A stretch of DNA of 64,000 nt from Saccharospirillum sp043196875 (lineage in GTDB: Bacteria; Pseudomonadota; Gammaproteobacteria; Pseudomonadales; Natronospirillaceae), in NCBI RefSeq assembly GCF_043196875.1, contig NZ_JBEBMX010000005.1:252841-316840 (forward strand), read 5' to 3'. The notes under the pieces were generated by a model, which worked only from the letters and a program-made list of their open reading frames with translations, was not told where the DNA came from and did not search any database. A program made the translations under genes and the position numbers. The stretch's first letter is position 1. Every line of letters starts with the position of its first letter. Of this stretch, positions 32,862-42,471 are shown in pieces.

Positions 32862-34331
32862 ATGTTTTTTGAAAAGGACCGCAGTCAGTTCTTCAAGCCG
32901 CTGACGGGCAAGTACCGCGAGCAGTTTGTTGAATGTCTGAAGGAGCTGTATCACCGGCTCTATACCTCATCGAGCGCCGATTATGGCCATGCACTGTCGC
33001 GTGAAGACCTGGTCGATACCTTCCAGGGTGCGTTGGCGCGCGCACCGGAATTGGCCAGCGAGGATGGCGAAGCCGAAGGTCGCTTTCGCAGCGATCGCGA
33101 TCAGGCGGTCTGGGTGCTCAACGCCTTAATCGAACACGGCTGGATCGACAAGCAGGTCGATGAAGCCACGCTGCAATCCAGCTTCACCTTCAGCCGTTTT
33201 GGCCGTCAGTTTACCGAGCCGTTCGTCGCTGGTGATCTGTCCAGCGTGCGCTCGCACCATCGCAACACCCGCAATGTGCGTAACTCCCTCCAGGCATTCC
33301 TGGAACGCGGCGAGGTTTACGACCTGCTCGATGCCTGGGAAAACTCCGAACGCATCATCGCCGACTTCACCGACATCATTGCCGAGCTGGATGATCGCAA
33401 GCGCGATCTGGTGCGCGAAATGGGCGATCAGGTGCTGGTGCAGCGCGCCACCCAAGACTTCTTCGACTATATGGAGAAGCGCTTCCAGCCCGACCTCGCC
33501 ATCCGCCTGTCGGCCGATAACGTGGAAAAATACCGCGACGAAATTGCTGAGTGCGTGCGCCGCATTCGTCATCAGAAGCGCGAATTCAAAGCGCGCGCCG
33601 AAAAGCGTCTGCGCGAGCTGCTGCCCGAGCAGGTGCGTGAAGGGCAGAGTCTGTTGTGGGCCTTGCTCGATCATATCGAAGGCCGCCTGAAGTCCGCTTC
33701 CGACATCATGCTGCCGGCATTGCGCCGGGCGCTCGCCAGCTTTACCAAGCGTGCCGACATCGTTATTCGCCAGATCAGTTATCTGGCTGGGCAGCAACAC
33801 AACGATGTGGTGCAGGTGTGCCAGCAACTGGTCGAGCAGGATGACGACAGCGTGGCGGCGGCGCTGGAACGCGCCAGTGATCTCATGTCGGTGCCCAATA
33901 TTGGCTTTGTCGACCCCGGTGGTGTGCGGCTGCACGCGCCGCGTACCCGACGCTCGTTCGAAACCTCGGTGCTGGAAGACAGCAGCGATGATTTCGATAT
34001 GGATGCCCGCCGCGAACTCTATGTACAGCAGTTGCTCGATCAGGCGTTCTTAATTAACGACAACCGCGTGCGGCAATATTTGGCGCGCCGGTTAAGTGAT
34101 GGCGATACCGTCACCACTTCCGAATTGCCGGTGGCTACCGCCGACGATCTGCTGGCCTTGGCGCACGCCATTGAAGTGGGTGCTAACCAATCGCTGGCGT
34201 CCGACTATCAATTCAGCGTCGAGTGGAAAAACGCCGATCAGCCTGGCGAATATTTTGAATCAAGTGACAACTTTACTATCCGGCTGGTGAACAAGAACGC
34301 CAACCAGCCCGAGGAGACTCCCGATGTTTGA
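32862..34331 (+). CDS. mksF: MksF/JetA-family kleisin-like subunit
   Basis: First gene of a three-gene SMC operon (489 aa). The N-terminus (FFEKDRSQFFKPLTGKYREQFVECLKELYHRLY) and the long helical middle (about residues 150-300, rich in Arg/Glu) match the JetA/MksF family, which acts as the kleisin bridging the SMC heads. The ATG lies in sequence with a weak ribosome site. The next ATG overlaps the stop by eight bases, so expression is coupled. Confidence 0.82.
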   Translation: MFFEKDRSQFFKPLTGKYREQFVECLKELYHRLYTSSSADYGHALSREDLVDTFQGALARAPELASEDGEAEGRFRSDRDQAVWVLNALIEHGWIDKQVDEATLQSSFTFSRFGRQFTEPFVAGDLSSVRSHHRNTRNVRNSLQAFLERGEVYDLLDAWENSERIIADFTDIIAELDDRKRDLVREMGDQVLVQRATQDFFDYMEKRFQPDLAIRLSADNVEKYRDEIAECVRRIRHQKREFKARAEKRLRELLPEQVREGQSLLWALLDHIEGRLKSASDIMLPALRRALASFTKRADIVIRQISYLAGQQHNDVVQVCQQLVEQDDDSVAAALERASDLMSVPNIGFVDPGGVRLHAPRTRRSFETSVLEDSSDDFDMDARRELYVQQLLDQAFLINDNRVRQYLARRLSDGDTVTTSELPVATADDLLALAHAIEVGANQSLASDYQFSVEWKNADQPGEYFESSDNFTIRLVNKNANQPEETPDV

Positions 34332-35151
34332 TGAGTTGGATCGACTCCTGGATCGTCAGGGACTCAGCCGCACTGAATACAGTGAGCTGCTGATCCGTCT
34401 GTTGGATCACGGCGTCTTGTGCCGTGATGAAAGCCAGGTAGAACAGCAACTGTACGATCGTTATCTGCGCCTGGAAGAACCGGTGCGTGACTACCTGGAA
34501 TTGCTGGGCATTCAGATTCAGCACGATCGTCGTTTTCATTTTGTCCGCTTGTTCCCGCCCGGTGCCGAAGTGCCCGGCTTGGATAACAGCGGCGAAGGGC
34601 CTTTTAGTGGTGGTTTCCGGGCGCGTTTGTCACAGCAGGAAGTGGCGCTGGTGCTGGTGCTGCGCAGTTTGTATGACCGGGCGCTGCGTGAAGGTCAGGT
34701 CGATGAAAACGGTTGCGTTCTGGCGTCACTGGAAGGTGTCAGCATTGCCATGCGCAATGTGTTGCGTCGGTCGCTGCCGGAGAATATGACCGAACGTCGC
34801 CAGTTGTTTCGGCGTTTGCGTCAGCTGCGCCTGATTCAATTGAATCAGGATGAAGCGGTGGAAAGTGGCGATTTTTGGCTGCGTATCCGGCCGATGATTC
34901 TCAGCTATGTTTCCGATGAAGTGTTGTCGACCTTAACCGACGCGCCGGCCGACGATGAGGCTGAATTAACTTCTGAAGAAGACGCAGCAGCCGAAGCTGA
35001 CGGCTCTTTAGTCGAAGCTGAAGGCTCTTTAGACCAAGCTGAAGGCTCAGTTGCAGAGGTTGATGCCGAAGACGAATCAGCAGCGGATGACGCCGACGAT
35101 TCCAGCATCACTGTTACCGACGACACCGCTTCTGTCTTTGCACGGGACTGA
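34324..35151 (+). CDS. mksE: MksE/JetB-family (KITE-like) subunit with acidic repeat tail
   Basis: 275 aa. The N-terminal 200 residues are winged-helix-like (DUF4194/JetB type), with LEEPVRDYLELLGIQIQHD, LSQQEVALVLVLRSLYDRAL and RQLFRRLRQLRLIQL. The last 60 or so residues are an acidic low-complexity tail with repeated E-A/D-G-S-L units (for example SLVEAEGSLDQAEGSVAEVD). The tail is unlike the family core and may be a flexible charged linker. Overlap with MksF and two-base gap to MksB show a tight operon. Confidence 0.8.
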   Translation: MFDELDRLLDRQGLSRTEYSELLIRLLDHGVLCRDESQVEQQLYDRYLRLEEPVRDYLELLGIQIQHDRRFHFVRLFPPGAEVPGLDNSGEGPFSGGFRARLSQQEVALVLVLRSLYDRALREGQVDENGCVLASLEGVSIAMRNVLRRSLPENMTERRQLFRRLRQLRLIQLNQDEAVESGDFWLRIRPMILSYVSDEVLSTLTDAPADDEAELTSEEDAAAEADGSLVEAEGSLDQAEGSVAEVDAEDESAADDADDSSITVTDDTASVFARD

Positions 35152-35153
35152 TC

Positions 35154-38100
35154 ATGTTTCTGAAGAAATTTATCTACGTAAACTGGGGCAACATTCCACT
35201 GCTGGAATTCGATTTCGGCCCTATCAATTTGCTCAGCGGCGGTAACGGTTCCGGTAAAACCACAGCGGCCGATGCCATCCAAACGGTAATGACCGCCGCC
35301 CACGATACGCTGTTTCATTTTAACCCTGGTCAGGACGAAGCCACCCAGCGCGGTCGCGGCAAACAGGTGCGGACCCTGGCGTCCTATATTCTCGGTTGTG
35401 ACGATGGCTCCTACGCCCGTCCCGACGGTGCCGTGGGTTATTTGGCGGCTGTGTTTCATCCCACCGAAGGCGAACCGGGCGATCCCTTTACGGCGGTGAT
35501 TGGTGCCAGCGCTTTTATCGATCGCGCCGGTGGTCAGGCCGTCGCCCGTCTGGGTGATATGGTTTATCTGGTGGCGCAGGGCGAACAGCTGGGTAAGGTC
35601 GACTTCGTTGCCGAAGGTACCGACGGCCGCCAGGTCGTCACCCTCGATAAAATTGTGCCGTACTTAAAAGCGCGCGGTTTGTCGGTGGAAAAATACGACA
35701 CCAAGAAACAATATCTGCGCCGTTTTTATGCCGCCATTCGCGGCCGTGAAGATGCCGTCAGCGAGCGCGAAGCACTTAATGCCGCGCGCGCTTTTTCACG
35801 CTTTATGGCGTACAAGCCGGTGCGTTCGATCAACGGTTTTGTGGCCCAGGAAATTCTCGAACAGAAAGATCTCGGCGAAGCCATTCGTACGGTGTCGGAC
35901 CTGATGAAAACCATCAGCGGCATGGAAGGTGAAGCAGCGCGACTGAAACGCACCGTGGAGCGTTTGTCCCAAGGTCGTGGCCGTGCCGATGCTTATATCG
36001 ACCAATGGCTGGATTTCAACCTGGCCGACTACACCGCCGCCCGGGCGCGCTTTGTTAAAGACCAGCAGCAATATCTGAACGCCAAGAATGAACAGCAGCG
36101 ACTGCGTCAGGAACGCGACGATGTGCAGTCCGAGCTCGATGTCACTGAACAACGTCGTGACCAGACGCACGAACAACTGGTGTCGCTGGAAGCACAGCGT
36201 CGCGGTGTCGACGCGCTGCAAGAAAAAGACAAGCTGGAGCAAGAGATTGAACAGGCCAAAACCCGGCTGATTCAACAAGCCGAACCGCTGCTTAAACAAG
36301 ACGACGCCTTAGGACGCAGTCTCGACGCCAGCGAAACCATTATTCAGGCGCTGAGCAAAACCAGTCTGGTGACCGAGATCGCCGATCTGGGTGACAAGTC
36401 GTTGAGCCAGTTATCCAAGAGCGTCGCCAAACACAACCGTCGCCCGGTCGATTTCCGCACCTTGATGAATCAGGACTGGATCGATATTGCGCCGCTGGAA
36501 CAGCATCTGGATGAAGTGCTGGCACAGCAAAGCGCTTTGAACCAATGGCGTGACGCCTGGTTCAGCGACGAGCGCACCAGCAGTGGTGTCAGCCTGCGCG
36601 ATCAACTGCAACGCGTCCAGGACCGTCGCGAACAACGGCTCGCCAAGTTGCGTCTTGATCTGAATCGCAAACAGCAGGATATCGACAGTCTTGCCGGAGA
36701 ACGGCTGAACTATCCTTATCATGTGCGTACTGCCTTAGAAGCCATTCGCGATGCCTGGCCGCAAGCCGATCCGCGCGTGCTCTGTGACCATGTCGAAATC
36801 GAAGACGATGACTGGCAATCGGCGATCGAAGGCTATATCGGCGGTGGTCGTTTCGCCATTTTGGTGGAACCGGAATTCGAAGCTCAGGCTATTCAGACGG
36901 TGCGCGAATTACCCAAGGAAAACCGCGCCCGGGTGATCCAAGGTTCCAAGGCACAGGCCGATGCTGACCGGGTGAAATTACCGGCCAATTCCATCGTCCA
37001 TCTGATGCGTTTTGATCACGCCATTGCCCGCGCTTATATGACCGCGAGCTACGGTTTGGTCGAGCAGTGCGACAGCACCGATGAACTCAAGCGCACGCGT
37101 CGCGGTGTCACCAAGGCCGGTATTGGCTCGGGTTCTTACGCCATGTATCGCTGCGATCTGCCGATTGCCGATCTGGTTTTCGGCCAGGGCGCGCGCGAAC
37201 GTGCGCTGGCGGCCAAAAAAGATGAACTGAATCAGTTGGCGAGCCAGGCCAACGATCTGCAAGCTCAGGTTGCGGAAGTCAGTGCTTTGTATCAGGCGGT
37301 GAATCAGTTGGCGCATCTGGCGCATGGCGATCTGGTGCGTGACATGCTCGATACCCAGCGGCGTCTGGGTGCGGCCGAAAAAGCCCTGACCAATCTGGAC
37401 TTAAGCGACGCCAGCGCACTGGAAAAAGAATACGCCGAGGTCAACGAACAACTGAAAACGCTCGATCAGCGCATTCGCGAATTGATTGAACGCAAAGGCA
37501 GTCTGGGTGAACGCTTGGAAAGCCTGTCCAAACAGTGTCAGGCGCTCAGTGATCAGCAGGAAGAAACGGCGCTGCGTTCAGAGCAAAAAGAAGGCTACCT
37601 GCGCACCATCGCCACCGACTGGCCGGACTTTGATGTCGACGCCCGCCTGGCCGATGCGGATGAAACCGCCGAGACGGCAGACCCCGCTGTGCAGGATAAA
37701 TTGCGGCATTCATTAGAGAGCGAACTGAACAGTCTGGCGCACAGCCTGGAAGGCTCCTTAACCGAGCACAATCAGGAATGCCAGCCGCAGGATGCCATCG
37801 CCCTGGACCTGAATTATTCCGACCTGCATTCGAGCGACTTCTTTAAAGGCATCGTTTCGCTGCGCCGTCAGATTGACCAGATTTATAACCGCATCAAGAA
37901 CAACATTCTGGTGGAGAAGGTCGATAATCTGGGCAGCCTGAAAGAAAGCTTTAACAACGCCTTCGTTACCAACCTTTGCCATGCGATCTATCAATCGATC
38001 AACGACGGCAAACGGGTGCTGGAAGATCTTAACCGCGAGCTGGAACACCATCGCTTCGGTGCCGACAGCGAACGCTACTGGTTCGACTGGGAATGGTTGC

Positions 38101-38786
38101 CGGAGTACAAGGAGTACTGGCACTTCTTCGACGAAGTGATCAAGAACCCGACACTGGGCGAAGGCCAGACGCTGTTTGATGCTGAACTCAGTGAACGCTC
38201 GGCGCGCATTCGTGATCAACTGATGGCGATGCTGCTCGACGATGACGATCAAAAAGCACTGCGTGAACTGGAGCGGATTTCCGATTACCGCAACTACCGC
38301 AACTACGAAATCTACAAACAACCGGAAGGCAAACAACCCATTGCCTTGAGCCAATACGGCACCGGTTCCGGCGGTCAGTTGGAAACCCCGGCCTATATCA
38401 TTCGTTCGGCGGCGATCACCTCGGCGTTCCGTTTCAATGAAGGCGACAGCCATCTGCGCATGGTGCTGGTCGATGAAGCCTTCTCGAAAATGGACGAAAC
38501 GCGCTCCAAAGAAGTGATTCGCTATCTGACCGAAGCGCTCGGCCTGCAATTGCTGTTTATTATGCCGACCAGTAAATCCGGTCCCTTTATGGACATGATT
38601 TCCAACCAGTTTGTGTTTTCCAAGGTACCGCTGGCCGGCGGTCACCGCGTTGGAGAATTGCAGTCGCGGGTACTGGTTGATCGCCAGCGCTGCAATCAGG
38701 ATAAAATTAAGGCGCTCTGGGCTAATCATCGCAAGGTGATTCGTCAGCAAGCCGAACTCGATTTTTTGGCGGATGTAGACGCTTAA
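35154..38786 (+). CDS. mksB: MksB/JetC-family SMC-like ATPase
   Basis: 1210-residue SMC/MukB-type ATPase of a bacterial condensin. Walker A is GGNGSGKTT at residues 29-37; long coiled coils flank a hinge region (roughly 260-530 and 690-860); the C-terminal head has LVDEAFSKMDE with Asp1107 and Glu1108 as Walker B and D-loop region. SMC-type MksB/JetC loops and compacts DNA, and in Wadjet it restrains plasmids with JetD. Here the next gene is upp, so no JetD/MksG is present beside it. Confidence 0.87.
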   Translation: MFLKKFIYVNWGNIPLLEFDFGPINLLSGGNGSGKTTAADAIQTVMTAAHDTLFHFNPGQDEATQRGRGKQVRTLASYILGCDDGSYARPDGAVGYLAAVFHPTEGEPGDPFTAVIGASAFIDRAGGQAVARLGDMVYLVAQGEQLGKVDFVAEGTDGRQVVTLDKIVPYLKARGLSVEKYDTKKQYLRRFYAAIRGREDAVSEREALNAARAFSRFMAYKPVRSINGFVAQEILEQKDLGEAIRTVSDLMKTISGMEGEAARLKRTVERLSQGRGRADAYIDQWLDFNLADYTAARARFVKDQQQYLNAKNEQQRLRQERDDVQSELDVTEQRRDQTHEQLVSLEAQRRGVDALQEKDKLEQEIEQAKTRLIQQAEPLLKQDDALGRSLDASETIIQALSKTSLVTEIADLGDKSLSQLSKSVAKHNRRPVDFRTLMNQDWIDIAPLEQHLDEVLAQQSALNQWRDAWFSDERTSSGVSLRDQLQRVQDRREQRLAKLRLDLNRKQQDIDSLAGERLNYPYHVRTALEAIRDAWPQADPRVLCDHVEIEDDDWQSAIEGYIGGGRFAILVEPEFEAQAIQTVRELPKENRARVIQGSKAQADADRVKLPANSIVHLMRFDHAIARAYMTASYGLVEQCDSTDELKRTRRGVTKAGIGSGSYAMYRCDLPIADLVFGQGARERALAAKKDELNQLASQANDLQAQVAEVSALYQAVNQLAHLAHGDLVRDMLDTQRRLGAAEKALTNLDLSDASALEKEYAEVNEQLKTLDQRIRELIERKGSLGERLESLSKQCQALSDQQEETALRSEQKEGYLRTIATDWPDFDVDARLADADETAETADPAVQDKLRHSLESELNSLAHSLEGSLTEHNQECQPQDAIALDLNYSDLHSSDFFKGIVSLRRQIDQIYNRIKNNILVEKVDNLGSLKESFNNAFVTNLCHAIYQSINDGKRVLEDLNRELEHHRFGADSERYWFDWEWLPEYKEYWHFFDEVIKNPTLGEGQTLFDAELSERSARIRDQLMAMLLDDDDQKALRELERISDYRNYRNYEIYKQPEGKQPIALSQYGTGSGGQLETPAYIIRSAAITSAFRFNEGDSHLRMVLVDEAFSKMDETRSKEVIRYLTEALGLQLLFIMPTSKSGPFMDMISNQFVFSKVPLAGGHRVGELQSRVLVDRQRCNQDKIKALWANHRKVIRQQAELDFLADVDA

Positions 38787-38811
38787 CTTCAGTTAATGAC
38801 AGGAGAGACTC

Positions 38812-39441
38812 ATGGCCGTTCATGAAATTAAACATCCGCTGATCCAGCACAAACTCGGTCTGATGCGTGAAGCGGGTATCAGCACCAAACATTTTCGCGA
38901 ACTGGCCGGGGAGGTGGGTAATCTGCTGACTTATGAAGCCGGTCGGGAACTGGAAACCGAGCATTTCGAGATCACCGGTTGGACCGGCGAGCCGATGACG
39001 GTGGAGCGCATCAAGGGCAAAAAAATCACCGTGGTGCCAATTTTGCGTGCCGGCCTGGGCATGCTCGACGGGGTGATGCAGTTGATCCCCAACGCCAAGG
39101 TCAGTGTGGTCGGTTTTTATCGCAACGAAGAAACGCTCGATCCGGTGCCCTATTTCGATAAGGTCATTGAAGACGTTGATGACCGCACCGCCTTGATTGT
39201 CGATCCCATGCTGGCCACCGGCGGTACCTTGATCGCCACCATCGATCTGCTTAAAGAGAAAGGCTGTAAGCGCATCATGGGTTTGTTTCTGGTGGCAGCG
39301 CCGGAAGGTTTGGCCGCGGTGACCGAGGCGCATCCGGACATTGATCTGTATGTAGCGGCCATCGATGAGCGACTGAATGAGCACGGCTATATCATTCCCG
39401 GTCTGGGCGATGCCGGCGATAAGATCTTTGGCACCCGCTAA
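38812..39441 (+). CDS. upp: Uracil phosphoribosyltransferase
   Basis: Salvages uracil to UMP with PRPP (209 aa). PRPP-binding loop is DRTALIVDPMLATGGTLIATIDLLK and the uracil loop is YIIPGLGDAGDKIFGT. The sequence begins HEIKHPLIQHKLGLMRE, standard for Upp. An AGGAGAG site precedes the ATG. It starts 26 bases after mksB and could be transcribed with it. Confidence 0.96.
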   Translation: MAVHEIKHPLIQHKLGLMREAGISTKHFRELAGEVGNLLTYEAGRELETEHFEITGWTGEPMTVERIKGKKITVVPILRAGLGMLDGVMQLIPNAKVSVVGFYRNEETLDPVPYFDKVIEDVDDRTALIVDPMLATGGTLIATIDLLKEKGCKRIMGLFLVAAPEGLAAVTEAHPDIDLYVAAIDERLNEHGYIIPGLGDAGDKIFGTR

Positions 39442-39540
39442 AAAAGCTGCAATTTCGCGAATACCGTCTAGAGTAATGGCATGACAGAACAACATGCCAT
39501 CGCACGCTGACGTCGATGGCCTCAATGGAGTTGGACATCC

Positions 39541-40275
39541 GTGGCATATCGGGCGGACACGATGGGCAAGAAGCGTATTCTGATGGTGGACAGCCACCCT
39601 GAAGACGTTCGCAAACTTCGCGAGTACCTGATCAATAACGAGTACGACGTTGAACTCGAAACCGACAGCAGTCAGGCGTTAAAACGCATTCGTGAAGAGC
39701 AACCGCACCTGGTATTGATGGAAGTTGATCTCGAGGGTGAAAGCGGCCTGACTATCTGCAAACTCTGCCGTAAGGACTACGACGGCGGCATTCTGTTTTA
39801 TACCCACCGCGACAGCGAGATGGATCAGGTGCTTGGCCTGGACATGGGCGCGGATGATTATCTGATTAAAAATACCGGCCATCGCCTGGTGCTGGCGCGC
39901 TGTCAGACGCTGACGCGTCGCGCCGAACGCGGCCGTCGGCTGGAAGCCAGACGTCAGACTGAGCGTCTGGAGTTCGGCGATCTGATCATCGATAACACCA
40001 TGCGTGAAGCCTGGCTTGGTCAGCAACAGATTGATCTGACCAGTGCCGAATTCGACCTGCTGTGGCTGTTATCCAGTCATGCCGGTCAGATCCTGACGCG
40101 GGAAGAAATTTTCAGTCGCCTGCGTGGCATTGAATACGATGGCCAGGACCGCTCAGTCGATGTTCGGGTGTCGCGCATTCGCCCTAAAGTCGGTGACGAT
40201 CCGGTGCACCCGCGCCGTATTAAAACCGTGCGTTCCAAAGGTTATTTATTCGTCGGCGACCTTTCCAAGCACTGA
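39541..40275 (+). CDS. RstA-like OmpR-family response regulator with Glu at the phospho-acceptor position
   Basis: 244 aa (GTG start; an ATG at 39562 gives 237 aa). The receiver domain aligns with E. coli RstA: ESGLTICKLCR, then MDQVLGLDMGADDYLIK, and the winged-helix domain FDLLWLLSSHAGQILTREEI ... RSVDVRVSRIRPKV ... RIKTVRSKGYLF. At the acceptor site the usual L-D-I/L-M-L-P-G is M-E-V-D-L-E-G, so the phospho-acceptor Asp appears as Glu61. Conserved Lys110 remains. No RstB-like kinase gene is adjacent. Confidence 0.85.
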   Translation: MAYRADTMGKKRILMVDSHPEDVRKLREYLINNEYDVELETDSSQALKRIREEQPHLVLMEVDLEGESGLTICKLCRKDYDGGILFYTHRDSEMDQVLGLDMGADDYLIKNTGHRLVLARCQTLTRRAERGRRLEARRQTERLEFGDLIIDNTMREAWLGQQQIDLTSAEFDLLWLLSSHAGQILTREEIFSRLRGIEYDGQDRSVDVRVSRIRPKVGDDPVHPRRIKTVRSKGYLFVGDLSKH

Positions 40276-40281
40276 AACAGT

Positions 40282-41256
40282 TCAGCCTTTGCGCAGCGCC
40301 CGATAAACGCGAAAGCCGCGTTGTTGGGTGACTTCTTGTACTTCGAACGCGCCTTTTTTCAGCACCCTCTGGTAATCGAGAAAATCGTTAGCGACCCACC
40401 ACAGACTGCCGCCGGGTTTCAGCCAGTCATGACTGACGGCAAAAAAACGCTCGCTGGGTTCATAGTGAGTCCGCAAACCGGTATGAAAGGGCGGGTTGGT
40501 GATCAGATGATCATAACGCGCCGGCGGCACTTCACTGAGTCCGTCAGACCAGATCACTTGCGCACGATCGGCAACGCCGGCTTCACTCAAGGTGCGCTCG
40601 GTCGAGGTGGTCGCCAACCAATCAATGTCCAAGGTCGTCAACTTATTTTCTGGATTGCTGTTGAGCAATGCCAGACTGAGCACACCCGAGCCGCAACCCA
40701 ACTCCAGCAAATTGCCAGATAACTCGGGTAACTGATCGAGCAAGACAGCCGTGCCGGTATCCAACCGATGCTGACTGAATACACCCGGCAGCGCATAAAT
40801 ACTTTGGCCGTTCCAATCGAAGCTGAGCCAGTCCTGATCGGTCGGCAACGGTTTTTCCAGTTGAATCTCAAACAAACCGCAGTGGCGGGCACTGTCGAGT
40901 TTGTCGCAAGCGGCCCAGGGCGCAACGCGTTTGGGCAGACTTTTGATACCGCCGAGATTTTCTCCCGCTATCCACAGCCTGGCAGACGCCAAATGCTGTT
41001 GAATTTGACGCAACCACCATTCCAATCGACCTTTGGCTTTGGGGTAGAACAGTACCAGTTGATCGACAGATTCCGGCCACGCCCTATCGGGTGCCAACCA
41101 CCGATCGGGTTGTTGAATATGCAAAGCGCGATTGGGCGTAATGCAGTGATCGCCGGCTTTGATCAGCGGATGAGTCTCGGGCGGGTCGAGCCACAGAACT
41201 GAAGAGGCGTCCAGGCTGTCGCGGTGGCGTTCCAGTATTTGCCAGCAAGGGTGCAT
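40282..41256 (-). CDS. rsmC: 16S rRNA m2G1207 methyltransferase RsmC
   Basis: SAM-dependent methyltransferase (324 aa). The SAM motif is LLELGCGSGVLSLALL, and the catalytic NPPF is in LITNPPFHTGLRTHYE. An N-terminal half with divergent methyltransferase fold precedes it, as in RsmC/RlmG. The ATG at 41256 (MHPCWQIL) is chosen; the longer frame goes into the upstream gap. RlmG is a related alternative, but the length and sequence fit RsmC better. Confidence 0.88.
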   Translation of the reverse strand: MHPCWQILERHRDSLDASSVLWLDPPETHPLIKAGDHCITPNRALHIQQPDRWLAPDRAWPESVDQLVLFYPKAKGRLEWWLRQIQQHLASARLWIAGENLGGIKSLPKRVAPWAACDKLDSARHCGLFEIQLEKPLPTDQDWLSFDWNGQSIYALPGVFSQHRLDTGTAVLLDQLPELSGNLLELGCGSGVLSLALLNSNPENKLTTLDIDWLATTSTERTLSEAGVADRAQVIWSDGLSEVPPARYDHLITNPPFHTGLRTHYEPSERFFAVSHDWLKPGGSLWWVANDFLDYQRVLKKGAFEVQEVTQQRGFRVYRALRKG

Positions 41257-41530
41257 TGCAAGTCGCTTTAATAATAGGGGAGGCGCAGTGTACCAGCGCT
41301 TATAAAAAAAGCGGATACCGGGGAAGATATCCGCATCAAAGTGGGGTAAAACCCCAGTTAGGGAGTAGTCACCATTACTGCTGCTGCTACGACCAACAGT
41401 TATTTGACTATAGAACAACTGCTCAATTTGAAGGGCGATTTGTTGAACGATTGTCTTCTAACATCAAGATTTTTAGTGCCGTACCGACATAATAGAAACT
41501 TTCCAGGCTCAACAGCGCCATCTGGCGCGG

Positions 41531-42157
41531 GTGACAAACGTTATGGCCGCTAAGACTGTTTTTTTCTCACTGTTATTGCTGATATTACCGACGCTGAGTT
41601 TCGGCTACGGCGCCACGGGTCACGCTCGTCAGCAACTGCGGCTGATTGCCATCAATCTGATCGAACCGCGTCTGACTCCCAACGCCATGCAATTCAATAT
41701 GCCTTCGCTGCCGGCGATGTTGGTCGACGGTGAACACGATCGATTGATTGCGCAGATGAATGTGTTGGTCGCCGAAGGGTTGATGGATCGGCAACCGATG
41801 ATCGCCACCGAACGAGCCCTGAATACCGATGGTCTGTTGACCCGTCGTATTGGCGCGCACCGTTATGATCGTCCTTTGATGATACGCCAGGCACCGGTGC
41901 GCTTTGGTCACGCCCAATTGATCGGAACGGGGGAAATCTGGGTGACATCCTCGGCGACGGACGCCACCCGCGCCGAAATTCATTTCCAATGGGTTGCCGA
42001 CCAACTGGCAGAATGGCTCTGGGCACCGGCTTTTGATCAGGAGCCGCGCCTGGAACGTTTGAAGAGCAGTGTTAATCAGCCGTTAAACGGCGTAGCGACC
42101 CTGGTGTGGCAAGACCAGCAATGGCAGTTAACTCAACTGGAACCTTACGCAGACTGA
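41531..42157 (+). CDS. Secreted protein of unknown function, about 204 aa
   Basis: A clear signal peptide (AAKTVFFSLLLLILPTLSFG) precedes a periplasmic domain with no recognised family. Translation probably starts at ATG 41543 rather than GTG 41531. The sequence has QQLRLIAINLIEP and several Trp near the C-terminus. A leftward ORF converges on its 3' end. Confidence 0.7.
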   Translation: MTNVMAAKTVFFSLLLLILPTLSFGYGATGHARQQLRLIAINLIEPRLTPNAMQFNMPSLPAMLVDGEHDRLIAQMNVLVAEGLMDRQPMIATERALNTDGLLTRRIGAHRYDRPLMIRQAPVRFGHAQLIGTGEIWVTSSATDATRAEIHFQWVADQLAEWLWAPAFDQEPRLERLKSSVNQPLNGVATLVWQDQQWQLTQLEPYAD

Positions 42158-42162
42158 TTCCG

Positions 42163-42471
42163 CTATTGCAGACGGCGTTGCAGTTGACCAAGGGCACATT
42201 GCAAATGGGTGGGCAGGGTGCTGCCGCCTTGGGTTCCAGGGTTCATCAGCGCCTGTACAACCTGTGACAGGATCTGAGTCCAGTCATCGGCAATAAAACA
42301 GGCTTCAGGCAACTGCTGCAGGGAATCGATCAGTAAGCCCTTCAGCTGTGGCAGCCGCTGACGCGCTGCTTCGTTAAACGATAATTCCACAATCATGTCG
42401 GCGACCTGCTGACGACGTAAAAAGACCAGCGATGAAGACGCCTCAACCATCACTTGAGCGGAAACTGCCAC
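42163..42471 (-). CDS. Hypothetical protein, 102 aa
   Basis: Small helical protein (RLPQLKGLLIDSLQQLPEACF; TQILSQVVQALM), family not recognised. It converges on the secreted-protein gene with a five-base gap between stops. GC and codon use are like neighbours. Confidence 0.55.
   Translation of the reverse strand: MAVSAQVMVEASSSLVFLRRQQVADMIVELSFNEAARQRLPQLKGLLIDSLQQLPEACFIADDWTQILSQVVQALMNPGTQGGSTLPTHLQCALGQLQRRLQ

Noticed and set aside
38787..40275. JetD/MksG nuclease downstream of the SMC operon
   Set aside because: The next genes are clearly upp and an OmpR-family regulator; nothing Toprim-like is present.
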